Source: Acetobacter aceti
Lineage (GTDB): Bacteria; Pseudomonadota; Alphaproteobacteria; Acetobacterales; Acetobacteraceae
Direction: 5' to 3'
DNA length: 64,000 bases
Assembly: GCF_002005445.1 (NCBI RefSeq)
Contig: NZ_CP014692.1
Span: 2,914,501 to 2,978,500, forward strand
Position numbers and translations under genes: made by a program. Below the pieces are notes generated by a model, which worked only from the letters and a program-made list of their open reading frames with translations, made no database searches and was not told the DNA's origin. Shown piece by piece: positions 1-7,988 of this stretch; the first letter of the stretch is position 1; each line of letters starts with the position of its first letter.

Positions 1-795
1 GAAATTCAGCGCGCTGAGGGAATACTGGGTGTGAACGGCGGCTCTGGCGTAGCGGGTCTGGGCGTCGCCGTAGCGTTTGGCTTCATGCGCCTCGTTGCCG
101 AAATACTTGACCGTCTCGTAGTTCAGCAGACTGTCCAGCGCCTTGCCCGTCGCCTCGCTGTTGATGTCGTTCATCCGGCGACGGATACCGATTCGCCATG
201 AGGTGAACGAGAACGTGAACACGACATAGCCGATGACCGCGCCCAGAACGAGCGCTGCATAACGCCAGTCGAACACCTTCCAGATCAGGCCGATGACAAG
301 GATGGCTTCGAGCAGGGTCGGCAGGATCACCAGCCCCATCCGCAGCAGGGTTTCCACGCCTTCCGTGCCGCGTTCGATGGCGCGGGTGACGCCCCCTGTG
401 CGGCGATCGAGGTGAAAGCGCAGCGACAGGTCGTGCATGTGCATGAAGCTGCGGAGCGCCGCATCGCGGGCGACCCGGTAGCGGACAGGGGCGAACACGG
501 CGTCACGCAGTTCGTTGAACGCCGAGGCGACCAGCCTGACCAGACCATAACCGACAATCAGCAGGACCGGCACGGTGGCGATCCCCGCCGGATGGGACAG
601 CGTGTCGATGATGCGGCTGTACACCCACGGCACGGCCACCGTGACCAGCTTGGCGGCCAGCAGCAGCAGGGCAACCACCGTCACGCGCAGTTTCAGCTTC
701 GGGTCATTCCGTGGCCAGAGATACGGAAGCAGGCGGGCAATGGTCACTCCGGCAGGCTTGCCGGGCGCCGTATCAGATATTGATGGCGGGCTCAT
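1..795 (-). CDS. Atm1-type ABC exporter, N-terminal membrane part (3' end outside window)
   Basis: The 265 visible codons read from an ATG at 795 into the window edge. They give the transmembrane half of an ABC exporter. Several hydrophobic segments are followed by the loop NDINSEATGKALDSLLNYET and then VKYFGNEAHEA, a signature of the Atm1/HMT1 (mitochondrial ABCB7-like) family. Known members export glutathione-linked sulfur or metal species across the inner membrane, using a fused C-terminal nucleotide-binding domain that lies beyond position 1 here. The gene is divergent from the Nudix gene at 996, with about 200 bp between them. The start has no strong ribosome site, so it could shift. Family assignment is good; the substrate is inferred from family only. 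Confidence 0.85.
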   Translation of the reverse strand, partial: MSPPSISDTAPGKPAGVTIARLLPYLWPRNDPKLKLRVTVVALLLLAAKLVTVAVPWVYSRIIDTLSHPAGIATVPVLLIVGYGLVRLVASAFNELRDAVFAPVRYRVARDAALRSFMHMHDLSLRFHLDRRTGGVTRAIERGTEGVETLLRMGLVILPTLLEAILVIGLIWKVFDWRYAALVLGAVIGYVVFTFSFTSWRIGIRRRMNDINSEATGKALDSLLNYETVKYFGNEAHEAKRYGDAQTRYARAAVHTQYSLSALNF

Positions 796-995
796 TGTGT
801 CCGATGTGGCACGTTGCCGCTGTTTTGCAACCCCGCAGACAGTCGAACAGGTCATCAAACCACGATGTTGTCAGGGTCCACATCGCCCCGTAGGAGGGAG
901 ATGGGCCGGACAATGCCGGTCAGAATTCGTCGGAAGAGCACGATGACCCCAGTTTCCGAAGAAACATTTCACGGACCGCATGCGGAAGACGGCTC

Positions 996-1847
996 ATGAC
1001 CGAGCCCCACACAGACGGCTTCATGCGGCACATCAGGGCCTGCAACACGGCGACACTGCCAGGTCAGCGTCTGCCTCTCCGGATCAACGGCGCTCTGGCA
1101 GGGTATGTTGACCCGGACGTCGTCCCTGCCCTGAAGGAACTGGGCCTGACGGAAGACAGCGCTTCAGGCGGCCTGTCCCTCAGTGACCCGGCGCGACTCG
1201 AATCGATCGGGGAAGAGCTTGCGCGCCGGGGTCTCTATCGCACGCACAATGAATTGTTCGATGTGTGGGGTGACGACGGCCAGCCGCCACTCGGGCGCAT
1301 CGACCGGGGCGCGTTGCCACTGTTCGGCTTTATCGGGGTCGGCGTCCATCTGAACGGTCTGGTCCGTAAGGAAGACGGGCTGCATCTCTGGATTGGTCGC
1401 CGCGCCCGGGACAAGCGCCTTGATCCGGGGAAACTGGATCATCTCGTCGCGGGCGGCGTTCCTGCGGGCCTCACGCCCGACGCCGCGATCCTGAAGGAAG
1501 CCGAGGAAGAAGCCAGCCTTCCCCCCGATCTTGTGCAGCGGGACGCGAAAAAAGTCGGGCTGCTGCATTACGCGCTCGAACGCCCGGAAGGACTGCGGCG
1601 CGACCGGCTGGTCTGCTACGATCTTTTTCTGGCGGAAAGCTTCCAGCCCATGCCCGCAGATGGTGAGGTCGAAGAGTTCCTGCTTCTGCCGATCGGCGAG
1701 GTATTCCGGCTTGTGCGCGACACGGACGAGTTCAAGTTCAACGTCAATCTGGTCCTGATCGACCTGTTCCTGCGAATTGGCCTGATCGATCCGCAATCAG
1801 AGGAAGGGGGAAGGCTGCGTCGGGGATTACAGGGCGACATCCACTGA
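996..1847 (+). CDS. Nudix hydrolase with N-terminal DUF4743 domain
   Basis: This is a 283-residue protein. The first ~120 residues match the DUF4743 pattern that precedes a Nudix fold in plant Nudt20/24-like and alphaproteobacterial proteins. The Nudix helix is at about residues 151-173 (GGVPAGLTPD followed by LKEAEEEASL). The REUXEEXGU core reads KEAEEEASL, with Lys for Arg and Ser for Gly, variation common in this subfamily. Such enzymes hydrolyse nucleoside diphosphates linked to another group; some are annotated as thiamin-diphosphate related, but the substrate cannot be read from sequence. A GGAAG sits about 8 bases upstream of the ATG. The downstream lipoprotein gene overlaps or abuts the stop, suggesting co-transcription. 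Confidence 0.85.
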   Translation: MTEPHTDGFMRHIRACNTATLPGQRLPLRINGALAGYVDPDVVPALKELGLTEDSASGGLSLSDPARLESIGEELARRGLYRTHNELFDVWGDDGQPPLGRIDRGALPLFGFIGVGVHLNGLVRKEDGLHLWIGRRARDKRLDPGKLDHLVAGGVPAGLTPDAAILKEAEEEASLPPDLVQRDAKKVGLLHYALERPEGLRRDRLVCYDLFLAESFQPMPADGEVEEFLLLPIGEVFRLVRDTDEFKFNVNLVLIDLFLRIGLIDPQSEEGGRLRRGLQGDIH

Positions 1848-2287
1848 AAGCGCGACCGCCCCGACCATCCGCCATCCTTTCCCTGCTGCTGGGACTGACG
1901 GCGGTCGGCTGTTCGTCGACGCATCCGAGCGGCCCTGCCAGTCTCTGCACTCAACTGGCGGCGCAGACCGACCTGCATGTGACCCTGATGTTTGGCCTGA
2001 GTCGCCCGGATGGCAGCCTGATTTCAGACGCTGCATGGCAGGATTTTCTGGGAAAGGAGATCACCCCCCGTTTCCCCGATGGTCTGAGCGTCCTTCCCGC
2101 TCAGGGTTTCTGGCGAGACCGGCAGACCGGAAAGACCGGCTCGGAGTCTTCCCGACTGGTCTGGATCGCCACGCCGGACAGGCCGGATCTTGCCGGACGC
2201 ATCGAGGCTGTCCGTCGGGCCTACAGAGCCCGGTTCAGTCAGCAGTCCGTGGGCGTCAGCCTGCAACGTGGCTGCACCGCGTTCTGA
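1841..2287 (+). CDS. DUF3574 lipoprotein, start codon uncertain
   Basis: The C-terminal ~100 residues match DUF3574: a strand HVTLMFGLSRPDG, then DAAWQDFLGKEITPRFPDG, LPAQGFWRD and SSRLVWI. In frame upstream lies a hydrophobic segment (ILSLLLGLTAVGC) that looks like a lipoprotein signal with Cys as the modified residue. That makes the first plain ATG at 1979 too late, because it would remove both the signal and the first domain strand. No ATG, GTG or TTG occurs in frame before the signal. CTG at 1841 (used here) or ATT at 1826 are the remaining candidates, both rare starts that overlap the Nudix stop. Function is unknown; a periplasmic or outer-membrane location is inferred. Confidence 0.65.
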   Translation, partial: PLKARPPRPSAILSLLLGLTAVGCSSTHPSGPASLCTQLAAQTDLHVTLMFGLSRPDGSLISDAAWQDFLGKEITPRFPDGLSVLPAQGFWRDRQTGKTGSESSRLVWIATPDRPDLAGRIEAVRRAYRARFSQQSVGVSLQRGCTAF

Positions 2288-2419
2288 ACCGGCTTTGGTC
2301 ACAATGCTGTCGTCACCGCCTGCCGGAATGCTGACGGCAGAAAAGACAGATCTCCGGAGTCTTCCGCCTCAACTGCATGATTGACCCCACACCCTCCCTC
2401 CGGCACCAGACTTCACTGC

Positions 2420-3610
2420 ATGACACGATTTGATCCTCTTTTCAGGCAGGCCGTCGATGCGCTTCAGGCGCAGGACCGACGACGTATTCTCCGACCGCTG
2501 ACAGCGACGGGTGTGGCGCGTTTCGAGCGTCCGGACGGGTCGTGTCTGCTGGATTTCTCGTCGAATGATTATCTCGGCCTGTCACAGCATCCTCTTCTGA
2601 AAGAACGGGCCGCAGACTGGGCGCTCGGATATGGCGCCGGTAGCGGGGCGTCCCGCCTGGTGACCGGCACGCGCCTGTTGCACGAGCAGGTCGAGGGGCG
2701 GGTCGCCCGCCTCAAAAAAACCGGGGCGGCCCTGCTGTTCGCCTCGGGCTGGCAGGCCAATGCCTCGCTGGTGCCGTCCCTCGCCCGCCTCTCGTCGGAG
2801 CAGATGGGAGCCGCACCGCTGATTTTTGCGGACAGGCTGAATCACGCCAGCCTGCATCAGGGATGCGCCGCGGCGGGCGTCAGGCAGATCCGGTTCCGGC
2901 ATAATGATCTCGAACATCTCGGAACACTCCTCAAGGCCCGCGACAATGAACCGGGCCTGAAACTGATCCTGACCGAGAGTGTCTTCAGCATGGATGGCGA
3001 TCGGGCCGATGTCCCCGGACTGGCCGCGCTGGCCGATCGGTATGGCGCCTTTCTCTGTCTCGACGAGGCGCATGCGACCGGTGTTCTCGGCCTTCATGGC
3101 GCGGGTCTGGCGAGCGAAGCGCCTGATGGGGTGCACCTTGTCATGGGCACGTTCAGCAAGGCGCTGGGCGGGATGGGCGCGTACATCGCAGGCTCACGCC
3201 TCCTGTGTGAATGGCTGATCAACAGCGCTTCAGGATTCATCTATTCCACCGCCCTGCCACCAGCCATGCTGGGCGCGGCGGACGCGGCGCTGGAGCTCCT
3301 GCCGGATCTGGAGGCGGAACGGGCACGTGTTGCGCGTCATGGGGCCGTATTGCGACAGCGCCTGCACGACGCAGGGCTGGAAACAGGCGCCTCCAGCACG
3401 CAGATTGTGCCGGTGATGCTGGGCGAGGCCGCGACTGCGCTGGCTGTCGCAGCGAAGCTGGAAGCGGACGGGATGCTGGTCGCCGCCATCCGCCCGCCGA
3501 CAGTGCCGAAAGGAGAAAGCCGCCTGCGCATCACCCTGTCGGCTGCCCATACGGACGAGGATGTGATGCATCTGGCCGACGCGGTCATTCACCTGTGCGA
3601 CACGATCTGA
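2420..3610 (+). CDS. bioF: 8-amino-7-oxononanoate synthase (KAPA synthase)
   Basis: This is a PLP-dependent alpha-oxoamine synthase that condenses pimeloyl-ACP or pimeloyl-CoA with L-alanine to give KAPA, the first step of the biotin ring branch. Visible signatures are DFSSNDYLGL near the N-terminus, GAGSGASRLVTGT, FADRLNHASLHQG, the Asp-containing LCLDEAHATGVLG and the PLP lysine in GTFSKALGGMGAY. Length (about 396 residues) is normal. I chose ATG 2420 (MTRFDPLF); an in-frame TTG at 2381 would add 13 residues with no better ribosome site. The stop overlaps the next gene's ATG (TGATG at 3608-3612), so the two are translationally coupled in a biotin operon. Confidence 0.95.
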   Translation: MTRFDPLFRQAVDALQAQDRRRILRPLTATGVARFERPDGSCLLDFSSNDYLGLSQHPLLKERAADWALGYGAGSGASRLVTGTRLLHEQVEGRVARLKKTGAALLFASGWQANASLVPSLARLSSEQMGAAPLIFADRLNHASLHQGCAAAGVRQIRFRHNDLEHLGTLLKARDNEPGLKLILTESVFSMDGDRADVPGLAALADRYGAFLCLDEAHATGVLGLHGAGLASEAPDGVHLVMGTFSKALGGMGAYIAGSRLLCEWLINSASGFIYSTALPPAMLGAADAALELLPDLEAERARVARHGAVLRQRLHDAGLETGASSTQIVPVMLGEAATALAVAAKLEADGMLVAAIRPPTVPKGESRLRITLSAAHTDEDVMHLADAVIHLCDTI

Positions 3611-4257
3611 TGCAGATTGTTCTTGTGCATGGATGGGGTTTCGCACCCACGATGTGGAAACCTGTGCTGGAGTTGCTGGGACGGTCGACCCTGACGCCTG
3701 ATCTCGGTTTCTTCGGTCCGGCAGAGACGGCGCTCCCTTCTGATCAGCCGCTGCTGGCTGTCGGACACTCGCTGGGGCTGCTCTGGCTGTTGACCAGCGC
3801 CTGCCTGCCGGAAGGAAGCATCCTTCTGGGGATCAATGGCTTTACCCGCTTCAGCCGGGCAGACGGTTTCCCGGCGGGTGTCATGCCGCGTGTTCTGGAG
3901 CGTATGATGAGCGGTCTCGGGCGGGATGCGGCGCTGGTTCTGCATCAGTTTCAGCAGAATTGCGGCCTTCCCGCAGAGACACGTCTTTCCTGCGGCGTTC
4001 CGGAGAGTCCACGCCTCATGGACGGTCTCCGTCTTTTGCGGGATGGCGACGCCCGGACGCAGAGTTCCCGCGTGCACTCCGTCCTTGCCAGCCGGGATGA
4101 TACGATTGTCGGTCCAGCCATGACGGACGCTTCTTTTCCATCTGAACGCATTCAGTGGGTGGAAACCGGCGGTCATCTTCTACCGCTCACCCATCCGGAC
4201 AGATGTGCCGCTTTCATTCTTGAGGCTTGTGAGGAACTCTCTGCCGATGGTCGATAA
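3610..4257 (+). CDS. BioH-like alpha/beta hydrolase (probable pimeloyl-ACP methyl ester esterase)
   Basis: This 215-residue alpha/beta hydrolase starts with MQIVLVHGWGF, the oxyanion-hole region of BioH-type esterases. The nucleophile elbow is GHSLG (about residues 58-62), a candidate acid Asp is in SRDDTIVG and the catalytic His is in GGHLLPLTHP near the C-terminus. Its start overlaps the bioF stop, and its own end overlaps the bioCD start by 11 bases. That position fits the enzyme that removes the methyl group from pimeloyl-ACP methyl ester and frees pimelate from fatty acid synthesis. It is shorter than E. coli BioH (about 256 residues), so the exact family (BioH, BioG, BioV or a separate lineage) is open. 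The role rests on fold plus operon context. Confidence 0.8.
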   Translation: MQIVLVHGWGFAPTMWKPVLELLGRSTLTPDLGFFGPAETALPSDQPLLAVGHSLGLLWLLTSACLPEGSILLGINGFTRFSRADGFPAGVMPRVLERMMSGLGRDAALVLHQFQQNCGLPAETRLSCGVPESPRLMDGLRLLRDGDARTQSSRVHSVLASRDDTIVGPAMTDASFPSERIQWVETGGHLLPLTHPDRCAAFILEACEELSADGR

Positions 4258-5686
4258 ACGCCCTCAGACGGAGCCGCAACGCAAGGCCATCGCGGCACGT
4301 TTCGGTGCGGCTGGAACGTATGATTCAGCGGCGGTCATGCAGCGTCTGGTCGCGCGCCGTCTGCTCGACAGGATCGTTCGCAGTCTCAATGGCCGGACGC
4401 CCGGACGCATTCTGGAATTTGGCTGCGGCACCGGCGCGTTTACGGCGCTGCTGAAAGAGCGTTGGCCGGAGGCGGAGCTGGTCGCCACGGATCTGGCTCC
4501 CGAAATGCTGGAACGGGCCAGAGCCCGTTGCGGAGATGACGTATCGTTCGCCATCATGGATGCGGCGGCGCCTGCTCTGGAGGGATCATTCGATCTCATC
4601 TGCGGCAATCTGGCCCTGCAATGGATCGACCCGCCGGAACTGGCTCTGTCCGCACTCTATCGTCTGCTCGCTCCCGGTGGTCTGCTGGCCGTCTCGACAC
4701 TTGCCGCCGACTCTTTTGAGGAATGGCGGCGGGCTCACCTGCACGAGGACGTCCCTTCAAACATCCGCGTTTACCCCACGCGCTCGACCTTTCAGAAAGG
4801 ATGGCCGGGGAATGGAGGCACCCCGATACTGCATCCGCCTTCCGGTCAATGGTCATTTGAAACATTCGTCGAACAGACGGCAGGCGGTCTGGCGTTTCTG
4901 CGCGGACTGAAACGGATTGGCGCGACGACGCCGGTTGCTGGCGGCCAGCCGCTGAATGCCGGGGCCTTGCGCAAAGTCGTGCGGCGTTTCGACGCCGAAG
5001 GGGCGGCGCTGACATGGGATATCGCCTTCGGACTTTTTCGCCGCGCGCCCCGGGCCGGGATTTTTGTGACGGGAACCGATACCGGAGTGGGCAAGACGTT
5101 CATCTCCGCCTGCCTGACAAAGGCGTGGGATGCGCTGTACTGGAAACCCCTTCAGACGGGTCTGGCGGATGAGGCGGGTGACACGCCGACTGTGACAGCG
5201 CTTGCGGGTGTGGCGACAGACCGGATCCTTCCTCCGGCTGATACCTTTCTGGCGCCTCTGTCTCCGCAGGCGGCGGCAGAAGCTGAAGGCCGAGCTGTGG
5301 ACTTGAGCTGTCTGGTTCTGCCGATGATCCAGCCGGAGCGGCCTCTTGTTGTGGAAGGGGCTGGCGGAGTGGATGTGCCCGTGGCGAAAGACCAGCTTCT
5401 GATCGACCAGATCGCGGAATTTGGTCTTCCTGTGGTAGTGGTGGCGCGCAGTGGTCTGGGGACACTCAATCACACCCTGCTCACTCTTGAAGCCTTACGG
5501 CAGCGGGGCGTTGGCATTGCTGGCGTCGTGCTGAACGGACCGCTCAATCCCGGCAATCGGGCGGCGATCGAAGAGCATGGCCATACCGCAGTGCTGGCGG
5601 AAGTACCGTTCTTTGAGAACGTCTCTGCGGACAGTGTGAAGGAAGCGGCTCGTCTCATGCCCTGCTGGGATGACGTGGAGAACTGA
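4247..5686 (+). CDS. bioCD: BioC-BioD fusion: malonyl-ACP O-methyltransferase / dethiobiotin synthetase
   Basis: One 479-residue frame carries two biotin enzymes. Residues 1 to ~260 are a class I SAM methyltransferase of BioC type, with motif I LEFGCGTGAF, later LALQWIDPPELA and a C-terminal BioC-like region; BioC methylates malonyl-ACP to prime pimelate synthesis. From about residue 267 the BioD domain begins with the P-loop FVTGTDTGVGKTF, followed by YWKPLQTG, VVEGAGGVDVP and VVVVARSGLGTLNH; it makes dethiobiotin from DAPA, CO2 and ATP. No stop or frameshift separates them. ATG 4247 is chosen because residues from MVDKRPQTEP onward look like a BioC N-terminus. The gene overlaps the esterase gene by 11 bases. 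It joins the first and a late step of the pathway in one polypeptide. Confidence 0.93.
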   Translation: MVDKRPQTEPQRKAIAARFGAAGTYDSAAVMQRLVARRLLDRIVRSLNGRTPGRILEFGCGTGAFTALLKERWPEAELVATDLAPEMLERARARCGDDVSFAIMDAAAPALEGSFDLICGNLALQWIDPPELALSALYRLLAPGGLLAVSTLAADSFEEWRRAHLHEDVPSNIRVYPTRSTFQKGWPGNGGTPILHPPSGQWSFETFVEQTAGGLAFLRGLKRIGATTPVAGGQPLNAGALRKVVRRFDAEGAALTWDIAFGLFRRAPRAGIFVTGTDTGVGKTFISACLTKAWDALYWKPLQTGLADEAGDTPTVTALAGVATDRILPPADTFLAPLSPQAAAEAEGRAVDLSCLVLPMIQPERPLVVEGAGGVDVPVAKDQLLIDQIAEFGLPVVVVARSGLGTLNHTLLTLEALRQRGVGIAGVVLNGPLNPGNRAAIEEHGHTAVLAEVPFFENVSADSVKEAARLMPCWDDVEN

Positions 5687-5747
5687 TCGCCCGGCGGAAG
5701 GCAGCGCCGGATCGTCAGCGGAGTGATGTCAGCCTCTTCCCGGAGAC

Positions 5748-5768
5748 TGCATCAAACGCTTTGATGCA
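5748..5768 (+). terminator. Hairpin downstream of bioCD
   Basis: A perfect 9-bp stem (TGCATCAAA / TTTGATGCA) closes on a 3-base loop 62 bases past the bioCD stop. It is followed by an A-rich stretch and not a clear T-run, so termination is likely but not certain. Confidence 0.5.
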
Positions 5769-5884
5769 CAAAATCTCCATAAGAAACGAGTAATTTTAAG
5801 TTTTCCACCACAAGAGCCCACTCACTTCGACCGGAACCAGAAGCACTTCATGAACAATCATCGATAAAAACAATAAAAGTTTTG

Positions 5885-5975
5885 GGTGCCTCCTTTTTTC
5901 AAAAATGAGGTGCCTTCAGAAGCTTTTTTTTAAAAAGCTTCACCAGAAACTTCCGTATAATTTACAGAAGGTTTC
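5885..5975. repeat. Three-hairpin intergenic element, copy A
   Basis: This element lies between the convergent bioCD and helicase genes. It holds three consecutive hairpins. H1 is 5885-5914 (GGTGCCTC with GAGGTGCC, including wobble pairs). H2 is 5919-5941 (GAAGCTTTTT / AAAAAGCTTC, 10 bp). H3 is 5946-5975 (GAAACTTC / GAAGGTTTC with one bulge) around a loop ending ATAATTTACA. A second copy with the same order occurs at 30602-30686. The rest of the 5687-6202 gap shows no convincing gene. Confidence 0.7.
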
Positions 5976-6202
5976 ACGAACAGGCTCTGGAAACAGGCTC
6001 TTCCGTTCAACACGGAACACCCGGTCTCTGATGGAATTGCCTGCTGTAAAGACCAATGTCGGCTCTTGTCGGCATCCGGAAAGGACCGCAGCCTCAACTC
6101 CAGGGCAGGAAACGGATTACGAAAGCATCCCCGCGCGAGATCATGAGCGCAGTTCCGAAAAACATACTCTGCATAAGAGGCGGACCGGGTGGCATAAGGC
6201 GT

Positions 6203-7423
6203 TCAGCGCTGCCTGCGAGCGCGAACCGGAGCGTCCTGTGCTGGCCTGTCCTTTGCAAGAACAGGCACAGGAAGCGCTACCAGCTTGAGGCCGAGCGTGC
6301 TCTCGACTTTACGCATGGCCTTGCGTTCCTCCGCCGCGCAGAGGGTCATGGCCCATCCCATACGTCCCGCCCGCCCGGTGCGGCCAACCCGATGCAGATA
6401 AGTGTCGGGCTGTTCGGGCGGTGACATGTTGATGACCTGCCCCACCTGCTCAATGTCCAGACCACGTGCGGCGATGTCGGTCGCGACAAGGGTTGTGGCC
6501 CTGCCGGTGGAGAAAGCGTCGATGGAAGCGTTTCTTGCGGGCTGCGTGAGGCCGCCATGCAGACCTACGACTTTCAGACCCTGTTTACGCAGATGCCTTG
6601 TCAGAAGGTCGGCTTCATCGCGCGTGGATGCAAACACAATGGCGCTGCGGTCGGGGTGACGCCGGAGAAGGGCTTCCACAGCGGTCGGCTTGGCTGGTTT
6701 ATCCACAAAGACCACAGCCTGCCGGATGCTGGGTTTTTCGTCTTGCGCCGGTTCGATCCGCACCGGCTTGTAGAGAAACTGCTGCGCTGCGGTCATCGTC
6801 TCCTGCGAGCCGGTGGCTGACACAAGAACCGTTTGCCGGTCACGCGGCAGAAGCGCCAGAATGCCCTGCATTTCTTCACGGAACTCTCCGGCCATCAGGC
6901 GGTCCCCCTCGTCGAGGACAAGGAAACGGCATGAAGCGGACTCAACGCGTTCCGTGCGGAGCATATCCAGCAGGCGGCCGGGCGTCGCCACGACCAGGCG
7001 AGCCGTTTCCGGCGGCGCATCATATTCCCTGTCCGGATCATCTTTTGTGCCGCCATAAACCGCAAATGGCGCAAGATCCGGACGCGGGGCGAGCAGGGCG
7101 CCCATTTCGGTGACCTGTCGCGCCAGTTCGCGGGTCGGCACAATGATCAGTCCGGTATTTTTTTTCTTGCGGAGCAGGACATCAAACAGCGGCAGCAGGT
7201 AACAGGCCGTCTTGCCGGTTCCTGTCGGCGCGAGGATTTCCGCATCGCTTCCCGAAAGCAGAGCGGGGATGGCCGCTTTCTGAATGGGAGTGGGGGCCTT
7301 CAGACCGGCCTTTCTGAGACGGGCATGCAGGGTGGCATTCAGATTCAGGGAAGAAAAACCGCTGTTTTCCGGATTTTTCTGAGCGTCAGATGTCTGAGAA
7401 GAAGCGGGAGTCGATGAAGGCAT
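6203..7423 (-). CDS. DEAD-box-like ATP-dependent RNA helicase with DEGD motif II
   Basis: This two-domain superfamily 2 helicase has about 406 residues. Visible motifs in order are the Q motif (F..L.L...L, then APTPIQ), motif I APTGTGKT, Ia PTRELARQ, Ib ATPGRLLDML, motif II as LVLDEGDRL in place of DEAD, motif III SATGS, IV IVFASTRDEAD, V ATDIAARGLDI and VI HRVGRTGRAGR. It ends in a short basic tail (VRARRQR). Members unwind RNA during ribosome assembly or mRNA decay. I chose ATG 7423 (MPSSTPASS); a GTG at 7471 would add 16 residues. The Ala-to-Gly change in motif II is unusual but keeps the catalytic Asp and Glu. It converges with bioCD. Confidence 0.9.
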   Translation of the reverse strand: MPSSTPASSQTSDAQKNPENSGFSSLNLNATLHARLRKAGLKAPTPIQKAAIPALLSGSDAEILAPTGTGKTACYLLPLFDVLLRKKKNTGLIIVPTRELARQVTEMGALLAPRPDLAPFAVYGGTKDDPDREYDAPPETARLVVATPGRLLDMLRTERVESASCRFLVLDEGDRLMAGEFREEMQGILALLPRDRQTVLVSATGSQETMTAAQQFLYKPVRIEPAQDEKPSIRQAVVFVDKPAKPTAVEALLRRHPDRSAIVFASTRDEADLLTRHLRKQGLKVVGLHGGLTQPARNASIDAFSTGRATTLVATDIAARGLDIEQVGQVINMSPPEQPDTYLHRVGRTGRAGRMGWAMTLCAAEERKAMRKVESTLGLKLVALPVPVLAKDRPAQDAPVRARRQR

Positions 7424-7634
7424 GATAGGTATCCGAAGGAGTCCGCTGAACGTAGTCGTGGAACGGACCACGACCGGTCCGGACAGCCTGCCGCAAACGG
7501 GTCAGGGCGTTAGCGCAGACATATGCCAAAATACCATCGCGGATGCCATGTTTCCATGACATCCGTTTTGCCAGAGGATATTATCCTGAGAGTGGCTGCT
7601 GTTCACGCTATCGATCTGTTCTGGATAAGCCCAT

Positions 7635-7655
7635 CCGTTTCATTTTTCGAAACGG
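7635..7655 (-). terminator. Hairpin after the HTH gene
   Basis: A 7-bp stem (CCGTTTC / GAAACGG) with loop ATTTTTC starts about 20 bases past the stop of the small HTH gene on the minus strand. There is no long T-run. Confidence 0.4.
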
Positions 7656-7673
7656 GTTTGTGTTGATCAGATC

Positions 7674-7988
7674 TCAGGCGGCGTCTGCGAGCTGAGTGAG
7701 ATCTTCGTTATTGTTGTGGTTGTTATACAGGCGGGCCTGACGGGGCGTCTGAATGGCTAACCAGCTGATGGGATGCCCCGCAGCCAGCGGCTCGAGCCCC
7801 GCCTGCTCACGAACAGTACTGCAGGCACGAAAATGGATCTCATTTTGCATTCTCTGAGATCTTCTGTGAATAAAACTTCTACTAACTCCAAGTTCCTTAG
7901 CAGCGCCTCTAAGTGTCATCTTTTTCTTGTTAAGAAGAAATGAAAGTTTTTCATCCTGTTCCGAGGACCATATCAGTGCGCGAGGCAT
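7674..7988 (-). CDS. Small helix-turn-helix protein with GcrA-like N-terminus
   Basis: From ATG 7988, backed by AAGAGAG about 7 bases upstream, this encodes 104 residues. The N-terminus IWSSEQDEKLSFLLNKKKMT then AAKELGVSRSFIHRRSQRM reads as a helix-turn-helix. Its spacing (W-S-x-E, then T-x-x-x-A-x-x-L-G-V-S) resembles the GcrA DNA-binding domain encoded at 39156-39881. The rest is unlike GcrA: it lacks the Cys-rich C-terminus and ends in an Asn-rich stretch (YNNHNNNED). Base composition is more AT-rich than neighbours and it borders an AT-rich gap, suggesting acquisition or relaxed selection. A DNA-binding role is inferred; the target is unknown. Confidence 0.65.
   Translation of the reverse strand: MPRALIWSSEQDEKLSFLLNKKKMTLRGAAKELGVSRSFIHRRSQRMQNEIHFRACSTVREQAGLEPLAAGHPISWLAIQTPRQARLYNNHNNNEDLTQLADAA

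Noticed and set aside
5905..6424. Overlapping plus-strand frames of 120-130 codons between bioCD and the helicase
   Set aside because: They run over the hairpin element and the antisense side of the helicase, have no family features, and are best explained as shadow frames.
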